Shown here: piece after piece, positions 1-9,602 of the stretch
Position numbering within the stretch: the stretch's first letter is position 1
Layout of the letters: the number at the start of each line of letters is the position of its first letter
From: Arthrobacter terricola
Lineage (GTDB): Bacteria; Actinomycetota; Actinomycetes; Actinomycetales; Micrococcaceae
Reading direction: 5' to 3'
DNA length: 64,000 nt
Assembly (NCBI RefSeq): GCF_004354015.1
Contig: NZ_SMRU01000007.1
Span: forward strand, 123,245-187,244
Notes under the pieces: model-generated
What the model was told of the DNA's origin: nothing
Seen by the model: the letters and a program-made list of their open reading frames with translations, nothing else
Database searches by the model: none
Translations under genes and position numbers: made by a program

Positions 1-1
1 A

Positions 2-958
2 ATGCCGTACTCCGAGCCGCATGCCATGGAATTGGCATTGGCCCGAGCGGCCGCGACTGCCGGGATCCGCCTCACTTTGCTGGACACGCTCTACCTTGCG
101 GGCGGCATCGGGGCTCCGCTCGGTCCCGAGCAGTTGCGGTTCGGCGACGCTAATGCCCAAGCCTGGCTGGAGCGATTCGCTTCCCTGAGGGACATGGTTG
201 CGCAGCAGTTCCCTCCGGAGATGGCCGGGGTTGGCGCGGCCCTGCATTCCGTCCGGGCCGTGCCAGAGGAAGCGCTGGCGGCCATCGCCGGGCACTTGCC
301 TACCGATATTCCGCTCCACATCCACGTGAGCGAGCAGCCGGCCGAAAACCAGGCCTGCCTTGAGGCCTACGGCGTCACTCCGACGGGCCTGCTTTCCCGC
401 CACGGCTTGCTGTCCGGACGGCTCGCCGCCGTCCATGCGACCCACGTGACGCCCGAGGATATCCACTTGCTCGGGGCGGCCGGAGCCACCGCGGTGCTGT
501 GCCCCAGCACCGAGGCCGACCTCGCCGACGGCATTGGTCCGGCCCGCGAACTGTCCGACGCCGGGGCGAACCTTGCGCTTGGCACGGACCAGCACGCTTC
601 CATAGATCCTTGGCTTGAAATGCGCACCTTGGAGTACGGAGAGCGGCTCGGTTCCGGCCAGCGAGGACGTTTCCGGCCGCAGGAGTTGCTCCGGGCAGCC
701 ACCGTGGGCGCCACAGCCGTCATGGCGACGCCGATCGCGACCGCATTGGAGGCCGGTGCGGTGTGTGACCTGATGGCCGTCGATCCGGAGTCCGTGCGCA
801 CTGCGGGATCCAAGCCACTCCAGTTGGTGTTCAGTGCGATCGCGGGCGACGTCACCGCCGTCGTAATCGCCGGAGAACTGGTGGTCTCGCACGGTGAACA
901 CGCAAGACTCGGGCGGCCGGGCAGGCTCCTGGCGGATGCGCTCAAGGAGTTTTCCTAG
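2..958 (+). CDS. hutF: Formimidoylglutamate deiminase HutF (C-terminal part, cut by window start)
   Basis: The reading frame is open at the window edge, so the first ATG is probably internal; about 318 residues of a usually ~450-residue enzyme are present. HutF hydrolyses N-formimino-glutamate to N-formyl-glutamate and ammonia in histidine degradation in the cytosol. Visible features of the amidohydrolase fold are the HIHVSEQ segment (metal or substrate histidines, about residue 106), VHATHV (about 145), the CPSTEADL loop and the GTDQHAS segment near residue 196 that carries the catalytic aspartate. The N-terminal HxH metal site lies outside the window. Family assignment is by motif pattern. 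Guanine and other aminohydrolases share the fold, but the ADLADGIGP and GTDQHASIDP context is typical of HutF. Confidence 0.85.
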   Translation: MPYSEPHAMELALARAAATAGIRLTLLDTLYLAGGIGAPLGPEQLRFGDANAQAWLERFASLRDMVAQQFPPEMAGVGAALHSVRAVPEEALAAIAGHLPTDIPLHIHVSEQPAENQACLEAYGVTPTGLLSRHGLLSGRLAAVHATHVTPEDIHLLGAAGATAVLCPSTEADLADGIGPARELSDAGANLALGTDQHASIDPWLEMRTLEYGERLGSGQRGRFRPQELLRAATVGATAVMATPIATALEAGAVCDLMAVDPESVRTAGSKPLQLVFSAIAGDVTAVVIAGELVVSHGEHARLGRPGRLLADALKEFS

Positions 959-1001
959 TTTGCCGAACTGCGTGGCGTGACGTCGTCGGAAGACAACCAA
1001 T

Positions 1002-1475
1002 TCAGTCGAGCGGCAGGGTCACGGTGATGGAGGTACCGTTGCCGGGCGTGGAGACCACGGAAACCTCGCCGCCGACCTCGCTGACCGAGATCGACATCAA
1101 GAGGAGTCCGTAGCCGTGATGGTCTCCGGCGGGTTCGGCGTGGCTGTCGAAGCCGTCGCCGTTGTCCATGACCGTCAGTCGAACCCCGTGGTACACGGCG
1201 GCGAGCCGGACGGTGATGTCATGGGCGTGCGCGTATTTCAGCGCGTTGCTGAGCGCTTCTTTGGCCGATTGGTAGAGCAGCGACGCTGAGCTCGACGGGA
1301 TGTCGATGCCGTGGTGCGGCGTCTCCCAGTGGATTTCGGTTCCTTCGCGGCGAAGCGGTGCGGCCAGCCGGTCGATGCAGCCGGCGAGCCCCAGGGCGTA
1401 AAAGTCAACGGGCTGCCGGTCGGTGATCACGCCGTTGACGGCGATTACCTCGTTCAACGCTGGTGTTGTCTTCAT
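1002..1475 (-). CDS. Stand-alone histidine-kinase-type ATPase domain protein
   Basis: This 157-residue protein is almost entirely a HATPase_c domain. An N-box (EALSNALKYAHAHDI, about residues 73-87), a G1 box (DNGDGFD, about 104-110) and a G2-like segment (GYGLLLM) are visible, in the style of NarL/LuxR-class sensor kinases. No sensor domain, no membrane helix and no complete DHp helix with a phosphoacceptor histidine precede it; only about 60 residues lie before the N-box. It may be a truncated kinase, an anti-sigma-like regulator, or a partner that works with a separate DHp protein. No response regulator gene lies next to it. The ATG start is the one annotated; no other start was clearly better. 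Confidence 0.65.
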   Translation of the reverse strand: MKTTPALNEVIAVNGVITDRQPVDFYALGLAGCIDRLAAPLRREGTEIHWETPHHGIDIPSSSASLLYQSAKEALSNALKYAHAHDITVRLAAVYHGVRLTVMDNGDGFDSHAEPAGDHHGYGLLLMSISVSEVGGEVSVVSTPGNGTSITVTLPLD

Positions 1476-1643
1476 GGCCTATCCTGCTTCCCCTGGCAGC
1501 TTCGGCGCTTCACTGGCTTAGTGCTGCGCCGTGTGCTTGGAACAAGGATGTGCCCGCAGGTTTAAGGATCCCGTCAGATTTTGTAAGTTTCCCCTTAAGT
1601 TCTTTTAAGGAATTTTTAAGGTTGGCCTGCGAACCGGCTGAAC

Positions 1644-1674
1644 GGACGACGGCGGGTGCGGGCCGCCGTCGTCC
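1644..1674 (-). terminator. Hairpin terminator after the hydrolase gene
   Basis: A perfect 12-bp stem GGACGACGGCGG (1644-1655) pairs with 1663-1674 across a 7-nt loop. It sits just past the stop of the leftward hydrolase gene at 1687. There is no long U-run, as is common for actinobacterial terminators. An AT-rich stretch at about 1562-1620 follows it in the leftward direction. Confidence 0.75.
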
Positions 1675-1686
1675 GCTCCAGTGGCG

Positions 1687-2559
<873 letters not shown>

Positions 2560-2651
2560 TTACAGCCTACTAAGCCCTGAGAAAACCCCCTAGTTGCCCC
2601 CAGCAACCAGTCGTAAACTGGCCTTCGAATCACTACGCGCCTTGGAGACCG

Positions 2652-4385
2652 ATGCTCTGGAAACTTCTTGTTCAGTACCTGCGGCCACACCGGCGGCTGC
2701 TGATCGCCGTCGTCATTTTCCAACTGGCGCAGTCCATCGCGTCGCTGTACCTTCCCACACTGAACGCGGACATCATCGACGAAGGCGTGGCGAAGGGGGA
2801 CACCGGGTACATCCTGGGAACCGGCAGCATCATGTTGCTCATCACCCTCCTCCAGATCAGCTGTTCGGTGACCGCCGTGTACTTCGGCGCAAAAGCCGCC
2901 ATGGGAATGGGGCGTGACCTGCGCGGGGCCATCTTCACCAGGGTGGGGGAGTTCTCCGAGCAGGAAGTCACGCGCTTCGGTGCGCCTTCGCTCATCACCC
3001 GCTCCACGAATGACGTGCAGCAAGTCCAGCAGCTCGTCCTCATGTCCTGCACCCTCATGGTCGCGGCTCCCATGCTCAGCATCGGCGGAGTGATCATGGC
3101 CATCAGGCAGGATGTGCAATTGTCCTGGCTGATCGCCGTCAGCGTTCCCGTGCTGCTCGTAGCCGTGGGCCTCATTGTCACGCGGATGGTTCCGTTGTTC
3201 CGCAAGATGCAGGTCCGGATCGATACCGTGAACCGGGTCCTCCGGGAGCAGTTGGCCGGCATCCGGGTGGTGCGCGCGTTCGTGCGCGAGGGCATGGAGA
3301 CCGAACGGTTCGCCTCGGCCAACCAGGACGTCACCGAAATGGCGCTGCGGGCCGGGCGGCTCATGGCCCTCATGTTCCCCGTGGTCATGCTGGTCCTGAA
3401 CATCTCCAGCGTGGCCGTCATCTGGTTCGGCTCCTTCAGGATCGACGACGGCTCCATGCAGGTGGGCACCCTGATCGCCTTCCTGAGCTACCTCATGCAA
3501 ATCCTCATGTCCGTCATGATGGCCACCTTCATGGCTGTCATGATCCCGCGTGCTTCCGTTTCCGCCGACCGCATCGGCGAGGTCCTGGCAACCGAATCGA
3601 GCGTCACGCCTCCGCTGAACCCCGTGACGTCCACGGCGGGCCGCGGCGAACTGGAACTGCTCGACGTCGGATTCGCCTACCCGGGTGCCGAACAGCCGGT
3701 GCTCAGCGGCATCAGCTTCCAGGCCCGCGCCGGCCAGACGACGGCGATCATCGGCAGCACGGGTGCCGGCAAGACCACTTTGGTGAACCTGCTGCCGCGG
3801 CTTTTCGACGCGAGCAGCGGCTCGGTGAGGATCGACGGCGTCGACGTCCGCGAGCTGCACCCGGATCTTTTGTGGGGGCACATCGGCCTGGTCCCGCAAA
3901 AACCCTACTTGTTCTCCGGAACGGTCCGCAGCAACCTGCTCTACGGCAAGCCGGACGCGAGCGAAGAGGAACTGTGGCAGGCGCTCGCCATCGCCCAAGC
4001 GCAGGACTTCGTGGAGCAAATGGACGGCGGACTCGATGCCCCGATCTCGCAAGGCGGCACCAACGTCTCCGGTGGCCAGCGGCAGCGCCTCGCGATCGCC
4101 CGGGCACTCGTGAAGCAGCCCGAGCTCTACATTTTCGACGATTCGTTCTCGTCGCTGGACACGGCGACTGACGCCAGACTGCGCCAAGCACTCAAGCGGC
4201 ACACCTCGGGCGCCACGATGGTCATCATCGCGCAGCGCGTCTCCAGCATCGCTGACGCGGAACAGATCCTGGTGCTCGACGACGGGCGGCTGGTGGCGCG
4301 CGGAACCCACGACGAGCTGTTGGAGACGTCCGAAACGTACCGGGAAATCGTTTCTTCCCAACTGGCAGCTGAGGAGGCCGCATGA
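2652..4385 (+). CDS. ABC exporter half-transporter, degenerate-site subunit
   Basis: A 577-residue type IV ABC exporter half: a membrane domain of about six helices (residues ~15-310), then a nucleotide-binding domain. Walker A is GSTGAGKTT and the signature is VSGGQRQR. The residue after the Walker B aspartate is Asp (IFDDSFSSLD) instead of the catalytic Glu, and the switch-loop His is Gln (IIAQRVSSI). This is the pattern of the non-catalytic half in heterodimeric exporters such as the LmrCD and TM287/288 type. Its signature would complete the active site of the partner encoded by the next gene, whose ATG overlaps this stop by 4 bases. The exported substrate is unknown, likely a drug or lipid. 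Confidence 0.9.
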   Translation: MLWKLLVQYLRPHRRLLIAVVIFQLAQSIASLYLPTLNADIIDEGVAKGDTGYILGTGSIMLLITLLQISCSVTAVYFGAKAAMGMGRDLRGAIFTRVGEFSEQEVTRFGAPSLITRSTNDVQQVQQLVLMSCTLMVAAPMLSIGGVIMAIRQDVQLSWLIAVSVPVLLVAVGLIVTRMVPLFRKMQVRIDTVNRVLREQLAGIRVVRAFVREGMETERFASANQDVTEMALRAGRLMALMFPVVMLVLNISSVAVIWFGSFRIDDGSMQVGTLIAFLSYLMQILMSVMMATFMAVMIPRASVSADRIGEVLATESSVTPPLNPVTSTAGRGELELLDVGFAYPGAEQPVLSGISFQARAGQTTAIIGSTGAGKTTLVNLLPRLFDASSGSVRIDGVDVRELHPDLLWGHIGLVPQKPYLFSGTVRSNLLYGKPDASEEELWQALAIAQAQDFVEQMDGGLDAPISQGGTNVSGGQRQRLAIARALVKQPELYIFDDSFSSLDTATDARLRQALKRHTSGATMVIIAQRVSSIADAEQILVLDDGRLVARGTHDELLETSETYREIVSSQLAAEEAA

Positions 4386-6346
4386 GCACGGCAAGCCCCA
4401 ACCGCCCACCCCGCCCCGGCATGGGCCCGGGCCGCGGAGGCCCCTTCGCGGGGATGAACGTCCCGGCCGAAAAGGCAATGAACTTCCTGCCATCGGCAAA
4501 GCGGCTGCTGGGAACCTTGCGGCCCGAGCGCTTGTGGCTGGTCCTCGTCCTCGTCCTGGCGGTTTCGAGCGTGACCCTGTCCGTGATCGGGCCCCGGCTG
4601 CTTGGCGAAGGCACCAACCTGATCTTTGCCGGCGTCGTCTCCAAGCAACTTCCCGCGGGTGTGACCAAGCAACAGCTCATCGACGGCCTGCGCGCTTCCG
4701 GCCAAGGGTCCAAAGCGGACATGCTCAAAGGAATGGACCTGACACCCGGCGTCGGAATCGATTTCGGAGCCCTGGCCTCGATCCTCATCTGGGTCCTGGT
4801 CCTCTACGTCCTGGCGTCGTCGTTCGGCTGGATCCAGGCCTACGTGCTCAACGGCGTCGTGCAACGCACTGTGTACAGGCTCCGCGAGCAGATCGAAGCG
4901 AAGATCAACCGGCTGCCGTTGCGCTACTTCGATTCGGTGCAGCGCGGCGAGCTGCTCAGCCGGGTCACGAACGACGTCGACAACATCTCGCAAAGCCTCC
5001 AGCAATCGATCAGCCAGGCCGTGACGTCCCTGCTGACCGTGGTGGGCGTCATCTTCATGATGTTCCTGCTGTCGCCCATCCTCGCCTTCATCACGTTGGT
5101 GACGATTCCGCTGACGCTGGTGACCACTATGTTGATCGCCAAGCGCTCGCAGAAGCTCTTCGTGGCCCAATGGAAGAACACGGGCGAGTTGAATGGCCAA
5201 ATCGAGGAAACCTACACCGGCCACGCCCTTGTGAAGGTCTTCGGCCGCCAGCGCGAAGTGGAGCAGCGCTTCCGCGACAAGAACGCCGAGTTGTTCGCGG
5301 CGAGCTTCGGGGCGCAGTTCATCAGCGGTTTGATCATGCCGGCCCTGACGTTCATCGGAAACCTGGTCTACGTGGGTATCGCGGTGGTGGGCGGCCTGCA
5401 GGTGGCCTCGGGCGCCATGCAGTTGGGCGACGTCCAAGCGTTCATCCAGTACTCCCGGCAGTTCACCCAGCCGCTGGCCCAGCTCGGGTCCATGGCCAAC
5501 CTGCTCCAATCCGGCGTGGCGTCGGCAGAACGCGTCTTCGCGCTGCTCGACACCGAGGAGCAGAGTCCCGATCCCGTGCCTGCTGCCGTCCCCGAAATGA
5601 CGCGGGGCCGACTGGCGTTCGAGAATATCTCCTTCTCCTACTCGGCGGACAAGCCGCTCATCAAGGACTTGAGCCTCGTGGCCGAACCCGGCCAGTCCGT
5701 GGCGATCGTCGGACCCACCGGAGCCGGCAAGACCACGCTCGTGAACCTCATGATGCGCTTCTACGAGCTGGATGCCGGGCGGATAACCCTCGACGGCGTC
5801 GACGTCGCCTCGATGTCCCGCTACGAGCTGCGCTCGCGGATGGGTATGGTGCTGCAGGATACGTGGCTGTTCGGTGGCACCATCCGGGACAACATCGCCT
5901 ACGGCCGTCCGGAGGCCACGGAAGCCGAGATCCTGGAGGCGGCGCAGGCGACCTACGTGGACCGCTTCGTCCACTCCCTGCCCGAAGGCTACGACACCGT
6001 GCTCGACGACGAAGGCAGCAACATTTCGGCGGGCGAGAAGCAATTGCTCACGATCGCCCGGGCATTCCTTGCCCGTCCCTCGGTCCTGATCCTCGACGAA
6101 GCCACGAGTTCGGTGGATACCCGGACCGAGGTGCTCGTGCAGAAGGCCATGAATGCCTTGCGCACGGACCGGACGAGCTTCGTGATCGCCCACCGCTTGT
6201 CCACCATCCGTGACGCCGACCTCATCCTGGTCATGGAGTCCGGACAAATCGTGGAGCAAGGGACACACACCGAGCTCCTAGCGGCCGGCGGTGCCTACTC
6301 GAGGCTGTACGAAGCACAGTTCGCAGCCCCGGTGGCCGAGGTCTGA
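4382..6346 (+). CDS. ABC exporter half-transporter, catalytic subunit
   Basis: A 654-residue partner of the preceding gene, translationally coupled through an ATGA overlap. A proline/glycine-rich N-terminal extension of about 30 residues precedes the membrane domain, which has an inserted periplasmic-side loop after the first helix (about residues 75-125). The nucleotide-binding domain has Walker A GPTGAGKTT, an intact Walker B with catalytic Glu (LILDEATSSVD) and the switch His (VIAHRLSTI). Its signature is the divergent ISAGEKQ. Canonical Walker B here combined with a canonical signature in the partner gives one competent and one degenerate ATP site, as known for heterodimeric exporters. 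Confidence 0.9.
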   Translation: MSTASPNRPPRPGMGPGRGGPFAGMNVPAEKAMNFLPSAKRLLGTLRPERLWLVLVLVLAVSSVTLSVIGPRLLGEGTNLIFAGVVSKQLPAGVTKQQLIDGLRASGQGSKADMLKGMDLTPGVGIDFGALASILIWVLVLYVLASSFGWIQAYVLNGVVQRTVYRLREQIEAKINRLPLRYFDSVQRGELLSRVTNDVDNISQSLQQSISQAVTSLLTVVGVIFMMFLLSPILAFITLVTIPLTLVTTMLIAKRSQKLFVAQWKNTGELNGQIEETYTGHALVKVFGRQREVEQRFRDKNAELFAASFGAQFISGLIMPALTFIGNLVYVGIAVVGGLQVASGAMQLGDVQAFIQYSRQFTQPLAQLGSMANLLQSGVASAERVFALLDTEEQSPDPVPAAVPEMTRGRLAFENISFSYSADKPLIKDLSLVAEPGQSVAIVGPTGAGKTTLVNLMMRFYELDAGRITLDGVDVASMSRYELRSRMGMVLQDTWLFGGTIRDNIAYGRPEATEAEILEAAQATYVDRFVHSLPEGYDTVLDDEGSNISAGEKQLLTIARAFLARPSVLILDEATSSVDTRTEVLVQKAMNALRTDRTSFVIAHRLSTIRDADLILVMESGQIVEQGTHTELLAAGGAYSRLYEAQFAAPVAEV

Positions 6347-6430
6347 TCGCCGCCACTCGCTCCTGCGGCCCCGAATTCGAGTAGGGACACGCATTGCCTT
6401 CGCGAGGCGCTGATTGGGAGGCTTGACGCA

Positions 6431-6457
6431 CCCGCCCCAGGGCCGGCCTGGGGCGGG
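6431..6457 (+). terminator. Hairpin after the ABC exporter operon
   Basis: A perfect 11-bp stem, CCCGCCCCAGG (6431-6441) with 6447-6457 and a 5-nt loop, lies between the ABC exporter stop (6346) and the MFS start (6489). It has no U-run. It argues against MFS starts upstream of it. Confidence 0.6.
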
Positions 6458-6488
6458 GCCACGTGTGATGGCAGCGATCGGAGCAGTC

Positions 6489-7751
6489 ATGTATCTGTCC
6501 CTCTCGGACTGGCGCAGTCGCAAGGTCGACTCGGGCCCCGGGTCCGTTCCGCCCTTCAAGCTGGCCCCCACCATCCTCGCTTTGGGGATCGTGAGCCTGC
6601 TGACGGATGTCTCGTCCGAGTCCGTGGCTGCCGTCCTGCCCCTGTACGTCACCGCGTCTTTGGGATTGTCCACGATCGCGTACGGGTTCGTGGACGGGAT
6701 CTACCAAGGCATCAGCGCCACCGTGCGCATCGCCGCGGGCTGGACATCCGACCGCGTCGGCATTCCGAAGTGGGTTGCGTTCCTTGGCTACGGCCTTTCG
6801 GCGGTTGCCAGGATCGGGCTGCTCGCGGCCGACGGCTTCTCCTCGCTCGCGACCGTCATTGCCGTCGACCGGTTCGGCAAAGGCATCCGCACCGCACCGC
6901 GCGACGCCATGATCAGGTTCGCCGCGCAACCCGAGCACATCGGCCGGTCCTTCGGCGTCCACCGCATGCTCGACACCGTGGGGGCTGCCCTTGGGCCATT
7001 GCTGGCGTTCGTGATCCTCCTGGCCATTCCGAACGGATACCACGTAGTCTTCATCGCTTCGCTCGCGTTCGCATTCATCGGCTTGGCGGTCCTCGGACTG
7101 TTCGTCCCCAACGAGCGGCGACGTTCCGCCGTCGTCAAGGTCCGCGACCCCAAGCCGGCCACTCCGCGGCTGCGGTTCCGCGACGTCAATACGCCCGGGA
7201 TGCGCCGCCTCCTCCTGGTGGCCGGCGTGCTTGGCTTGCTGACTGTGGGGGACGGGTTCCTCTACCTGGTGCTCCAGGCACGAACGGCCTTCGCTCCCGA
7301 ATGGTTCCCGCTCCTGTACGTCGGGACGAACATCGCCTACTTGCTCCTGGCGATCCCCATGGGGCGGCTCGCGGACAAGTGGGGCCGGACCCGGGTCTTC
7401 ATCGCCGGGCACGTGGCCCTCCTCGCGGCATATGTTTGCGCCATGACGTCCTGGGGAGGTCCGCTGACCGCCGTCGGGACACTCGTCCTCCTGGGCGTTT
7501 TCTACGCGGCCACGGATGGAGTGCTCGCTGCGCTCGCCGGCCTCCTCTCGCCCCGCCAAGGCGCGGCGACAGGCATCTCCGCCGCGCAGACCGTGGTGGC
7601 TGTGGCCCGCCTGGCCGCTTCGACCGGCTTCGGCTTCCTGTGGTTCGCGATCGGCAGCCAGGCCGCCATGGGCGTCGTCGCCCTGCTGCTCGCGATTGCC
7701 TTGCCGGCGGCGGCCGGCTTGCTGCGCACGGCCAAGCAAGCCACGGCGTGA
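6489..7751 (+). CDS. MFS transporter
   Basis: A 420-residue major facilitator superfamily protein with about twelve hydrophobic segments and MFS loop motifs (GWTSDRVG between helices 2 and 3, GRLADKWGRTR in the second half). The VDRFGKGIRTAPRDAMI stretch resembles a subgroup often annotated as multidrug or arabinose efflux permeases. ATG at 6489 is chosen because GGAG lies 5 nt upstream; earlier ATG codons at 6414 and 6468 precede or follow the upstream hairpin without a ribosome site. It overlaps the next gene by 4 bases (GTGA), so the two are co-translated. Substrate unknown. Confidence 0.85.
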   Translation: MYLSLSDWRSRKVDSGPGSVPPFKLAPTILALGIVSLLTDVSSESVAAVLPLYVTASLGLSTIAYGFVDGIYQGISATVRIAAGWTSDRVGIPKWVAFLGYGLSAVARIGLLAADGFSSLATVIAVDRFGKGIRTAPRDAMIRFAAQPEHIGRSFGVHRMLDTVGAALGPLLAFVILLAIPNGYHVVFIASLAFAFIGLAVLGLFVPNERRRSAVVKVRDPKPATPRLRFRDVNTPGMRRLLLVAGVLGLLTVGDGFLYLVLQARTAFAPEWFPLLYVGTNIAYLLLAIPMGRLADKWGRTRVFIAGHVALLAAYVCAMTSWGGPLTAVGTLVLLGVFYAATDGVLAALAGLLSPRQGAATGISAAQTVVAVARLAASTGFGFLWFAIGSQAAMGVVALLLAIALPAAAGLLRTAKQATA

Positions 7752-8758
7752 ACACGGGGGCCCGGAGCCTTGTGCTCCTCGTCGTCGTCCTCCTGGCCCT
7801 CGGGGGTGCGGGAGGCTACGGCGCGTGGGCCTACGCCCGCCAGCAGGAGCAGTCGCGGGCGCCGTCCCAAGCCTCCATCGCTTCCGCTGCCGCAGCGGGG
7901 CCCTTGATCTATTTCCGCAATACAGCGTCCGGACAGGGCCAAGGCATGGTTGCTACGGTCCCGGTCGGGGACCCGCAAGGTCCCAGGACGCTCACGGCGC
8001 AGGCATGCGACAGGATCTATGTCGCGGCAGACCGCCGCATTTGCCTGCATGCCAAGATCGGCCTCGCCAACACCACGGACGAAGAGATCTTCGACGCCGA
8101 TTGGCACCTCCTGCGCACCCGCACGCTTGACGGGGCGCCCAACCGGGCCCGGCTCTCCGCCGACGGGACATTGGCGGCCTCCACGGTTTTCGTCGCCGGC
8201 ACGAGCTACCTTGGCGGCTTCTCGACCGCCACCGAGATCTCCGCGTCCGACGGGCAAAGCTTCGGCAACCTCGAGAACTTCACCATCAACATACCCGGCG
8301 TCACCTTGAGCGCGGCGGAGCGCAACGTCTGGGGCGTGACCTTCGCCGACGACGGCGACACCTTCTACGCCACGGTCGGCTCGGGAGACAGGAACTGGCT
8401 TGTCCGTGGCAGCATCAAGCAACGGACGCTCACTGCCATCCACACCGGCGTCGAATGTCCTTCGCTGTCCCCGGACGGAACCCGCATCGCGTTCAAGATC
8501 AAGCCCGCCGATCCCAACGAACAGAAGACCAGGATCCTGGCCGTCCTCGACTTGGCCACGGGCAAGGTGACTACGCTCGCCGAGGGCCGAAACGTCGACG
8601 ACCAGGCCGAGTGGCTCAACGACAGCACCGTCCTCTACGGGCTGGCCCGCGGCGCTCCGGTGGGGGACAGCGACATCTGGTCCGTTCCGGCCGACGGAAG
8701 CGGCAAGCCCACTCTCTTCATCGAACACGCGTGGTCGCCGTCCGTGGTCCGGCAGTAA
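7748..8758 (+). CDS. Membrane-anchored TolB-like beta-propeller protein
   Basis: A 336-residue protein starting at GTG 7748, which overlaps the MFS stop (GTGA). One N-terminal membrane segment (about residues 6-28) should tether it outside the cell. The rest holds WD40/PD40-like blades: ARLSADGTLAAST, CPSLSPDGTRIAFK and a DIWSVPADG ending are characteristic. No enzymatic motif is seen. Tight coupling with the MFS gene suggests an extracytoplasmic partner or cell-surface role, which is inference. A strong hairpin follows directly. Confidence 0.75.
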   Translation: MNTGARSLVLLVVVLLALGGAGGYGAWAYARQQEQSRAPSQASIASAAAAGPLIYFRNTASGQGQGMVATVPVGDPQGPRTLTAQACDRIYVAADRRICLHAKIGLANTTDEEIFDADWHLLRTRTLDGAPNRARLSADGTLAASTVFVAGTSYLGGFSTATEISASDGQSFGNLENFTINIPGVTLSAAERNVWGVTFADDGDTFYATVGSGDRNWLVRGSIKQRTLTAIHTGVECPSLSPDGTRIAFKIKPADPNEQKTRILAVLDLATGKVTTLAEGRNVDDQAEWLNDSTVLYGLARGAPVGDSDIWSVPADGSGKPTLFIEHAWSPSVVRQ

Positions 8759-8768
8759 GGGCAGTTAA

Positions 8769-8816
8769 AAACAGGGGACGACGGCGGAAGGTGCCTTCCG
8801 CCGTCGTCCCCTGTTT
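8769..8816. terminator. Bidirectional hairpin terminator
   Basis: A stem of about 22 bp with a 4-nt loop (arms 8769-8790 and 8795-8816, core GGGGACGACGGCGG) lies between convergent genes ending at 8758 (+) and 8833 (-). An A-run precedes it and TTT follows it. Confidence 0.9.
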
Positions 8817-8832
8817 GGTGCGGGAGCCGTTG

Positions 8833-9045
8833 CTACAGCGAGTGGGTGTCGAAAGCGGCGGCCTTGGCCGTGCTTCCGCTCAGGCTCACGGTGTAGGTGT
8901 TGGGGCCCGCGTAGGTGACGTCGATGCTGGCTTTGGAGGTGTTGTGGCGCAGCGAGAAGTCGTGCACGAGCGCGTCCAGCGTGTGGTGCGCGTTCGCGCG
9001 GTCCCAAATCTTCAGGGTTACTGAGTCGGCGGTTTCAAACGTCAT
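8833..9045 (-). CDS. Small hypothetical protein, 70 residues
   Basis: A soluble 70-residue protein beginning MTFETADSVTLKIWDR. The ribosome site GGAAGGA lies 7-8 nt before the ATG. No transmembrane segment, cysteine or known motif was recognised. Alternating hydrophobic/polar strands (TVSLSGSTAK, SIDVTYAG) suggest a small beta-rich fold. Monocistronic, convergent with the propeller gene. Function unknown. Confidence 0.65.
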   Translation of the reverse strand: MTFETADSVTLKIWDRANAHHTLDALVHDFSLRHNTSKASIDVTYAGPNTYTVSLSGSTAKAAAFDTHSL

Positions 9046-9318
9046 TGTTTAGTCCTTCCATTCATGAATCCGGTTGTATGGCCATCGCGCCTATGCGAAG
9101 CCGTTTTTTGACCAATCCATGAACGCCTGAGACTAATCCAGGCGGCTCGGAGAGCTCACCGGTTTGGCCTCATTGCGTCCACCAGCTTGGGCAACCCGGC
9201 CGGGAAGGTCCCCGCCGAGTCTTTCCATGGTGCACAGCTCGGGCCGGGTGTCTCAAGCTTTGAGGCCTTTTGTTGCCCGTGAATCTCATCACAGGGGCCG
9301 GATCGCCCGGGAAATTAA
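9046..9318. other. Intergenic stretch without a recognised gene
   Basis: This is the shared upstream region of the 70-residue gene and the toxin-antitoxin pair. No convincing reading frame with a ribosome site, RNA gene or repeat was seen here. The operator at 9319-9345 begins at its right end. Confidence 0.5.
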
Positions 9319-9345
9319 TGTACATATCGCTGATCGAATTGTACA
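9319..9345 (+). promoter_or_regulatory. Twin TGTACA operator of the YefM-type antitoxin
   Basis: Two copies of the palindrome TGTACA (9319-9324 and 9340-9345), each in an AT-rich frame (AATGTACAT and ATTGTACATT), have centres 21 bp apart, two helical turns. They lie just upstream of the antitoxin start at 9354. TGTACA is the core reported for YefM-YoeB operators in enterobacteria and streptomycetes, so autoregulation by antitoxin and toxin-antitoxin complex is expected. Confidence 0.7.
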
Positions 9346-9353
9346 TTTTAGGT

Positions 9354-9602
9354 ATGTCTGTTGTGAGCGCCGCAGAGGCCCGTAACCACTTTTCCGAGTT
9401 GATCGGCCTTTCAGAAACGGAACCGGTTTTCATTGAGAAGCGCGGACACACCGCGGCTGTTCTCATCAGCCCCGAACGCTATGAGCGGATGCTCGAAGCT
9501 CTCGAAGATGCCGAAGACGCCGCTTCCTTCGATGCCGCCATGGCCGAAGAAGGCCCCAATATCCCGTGGGTGCAGGTGAAGGCTGACCTGGGCTGGGAAT
9601 GA
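9354..9602 (+). CDS. Type II antitoxin, Phd/YefM family
   Basis: An 82-residue antitoxin. The N-terminal MSVVSAAEARNHFSELI is the Phd/YefM DNA-binding region, and the HTAAVLISPERYERMLEAL segment is the family core. The acidic C-terminal tail ending in VQVKADLGWE should wrap around and neutralise the toxin. The start at 9354 is chosen because it gives the family's N-terminus; an in-frame upstream ATG at 9270 would place the operator inside the gene. The stop overlaps the toxin start (ATGA), as is usual for these pairs. Confidence 0.9.
   Translation: MSVVSAAEARNHFSELIGLSETEPVFIEKRGHTAAVLISPERYERMLEALEDAEDAASFDAAMAEEGPNIPWVQVKADLGWE

Noticed and set aside
6770..7747. N-terminal 326 residues of the rightward frame ending at 8758
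   Set aside because: The frame overlaps the MFS gene out of phase and is Arg-rich; the real protein starts at GTG 7748 with a membrane anchor.
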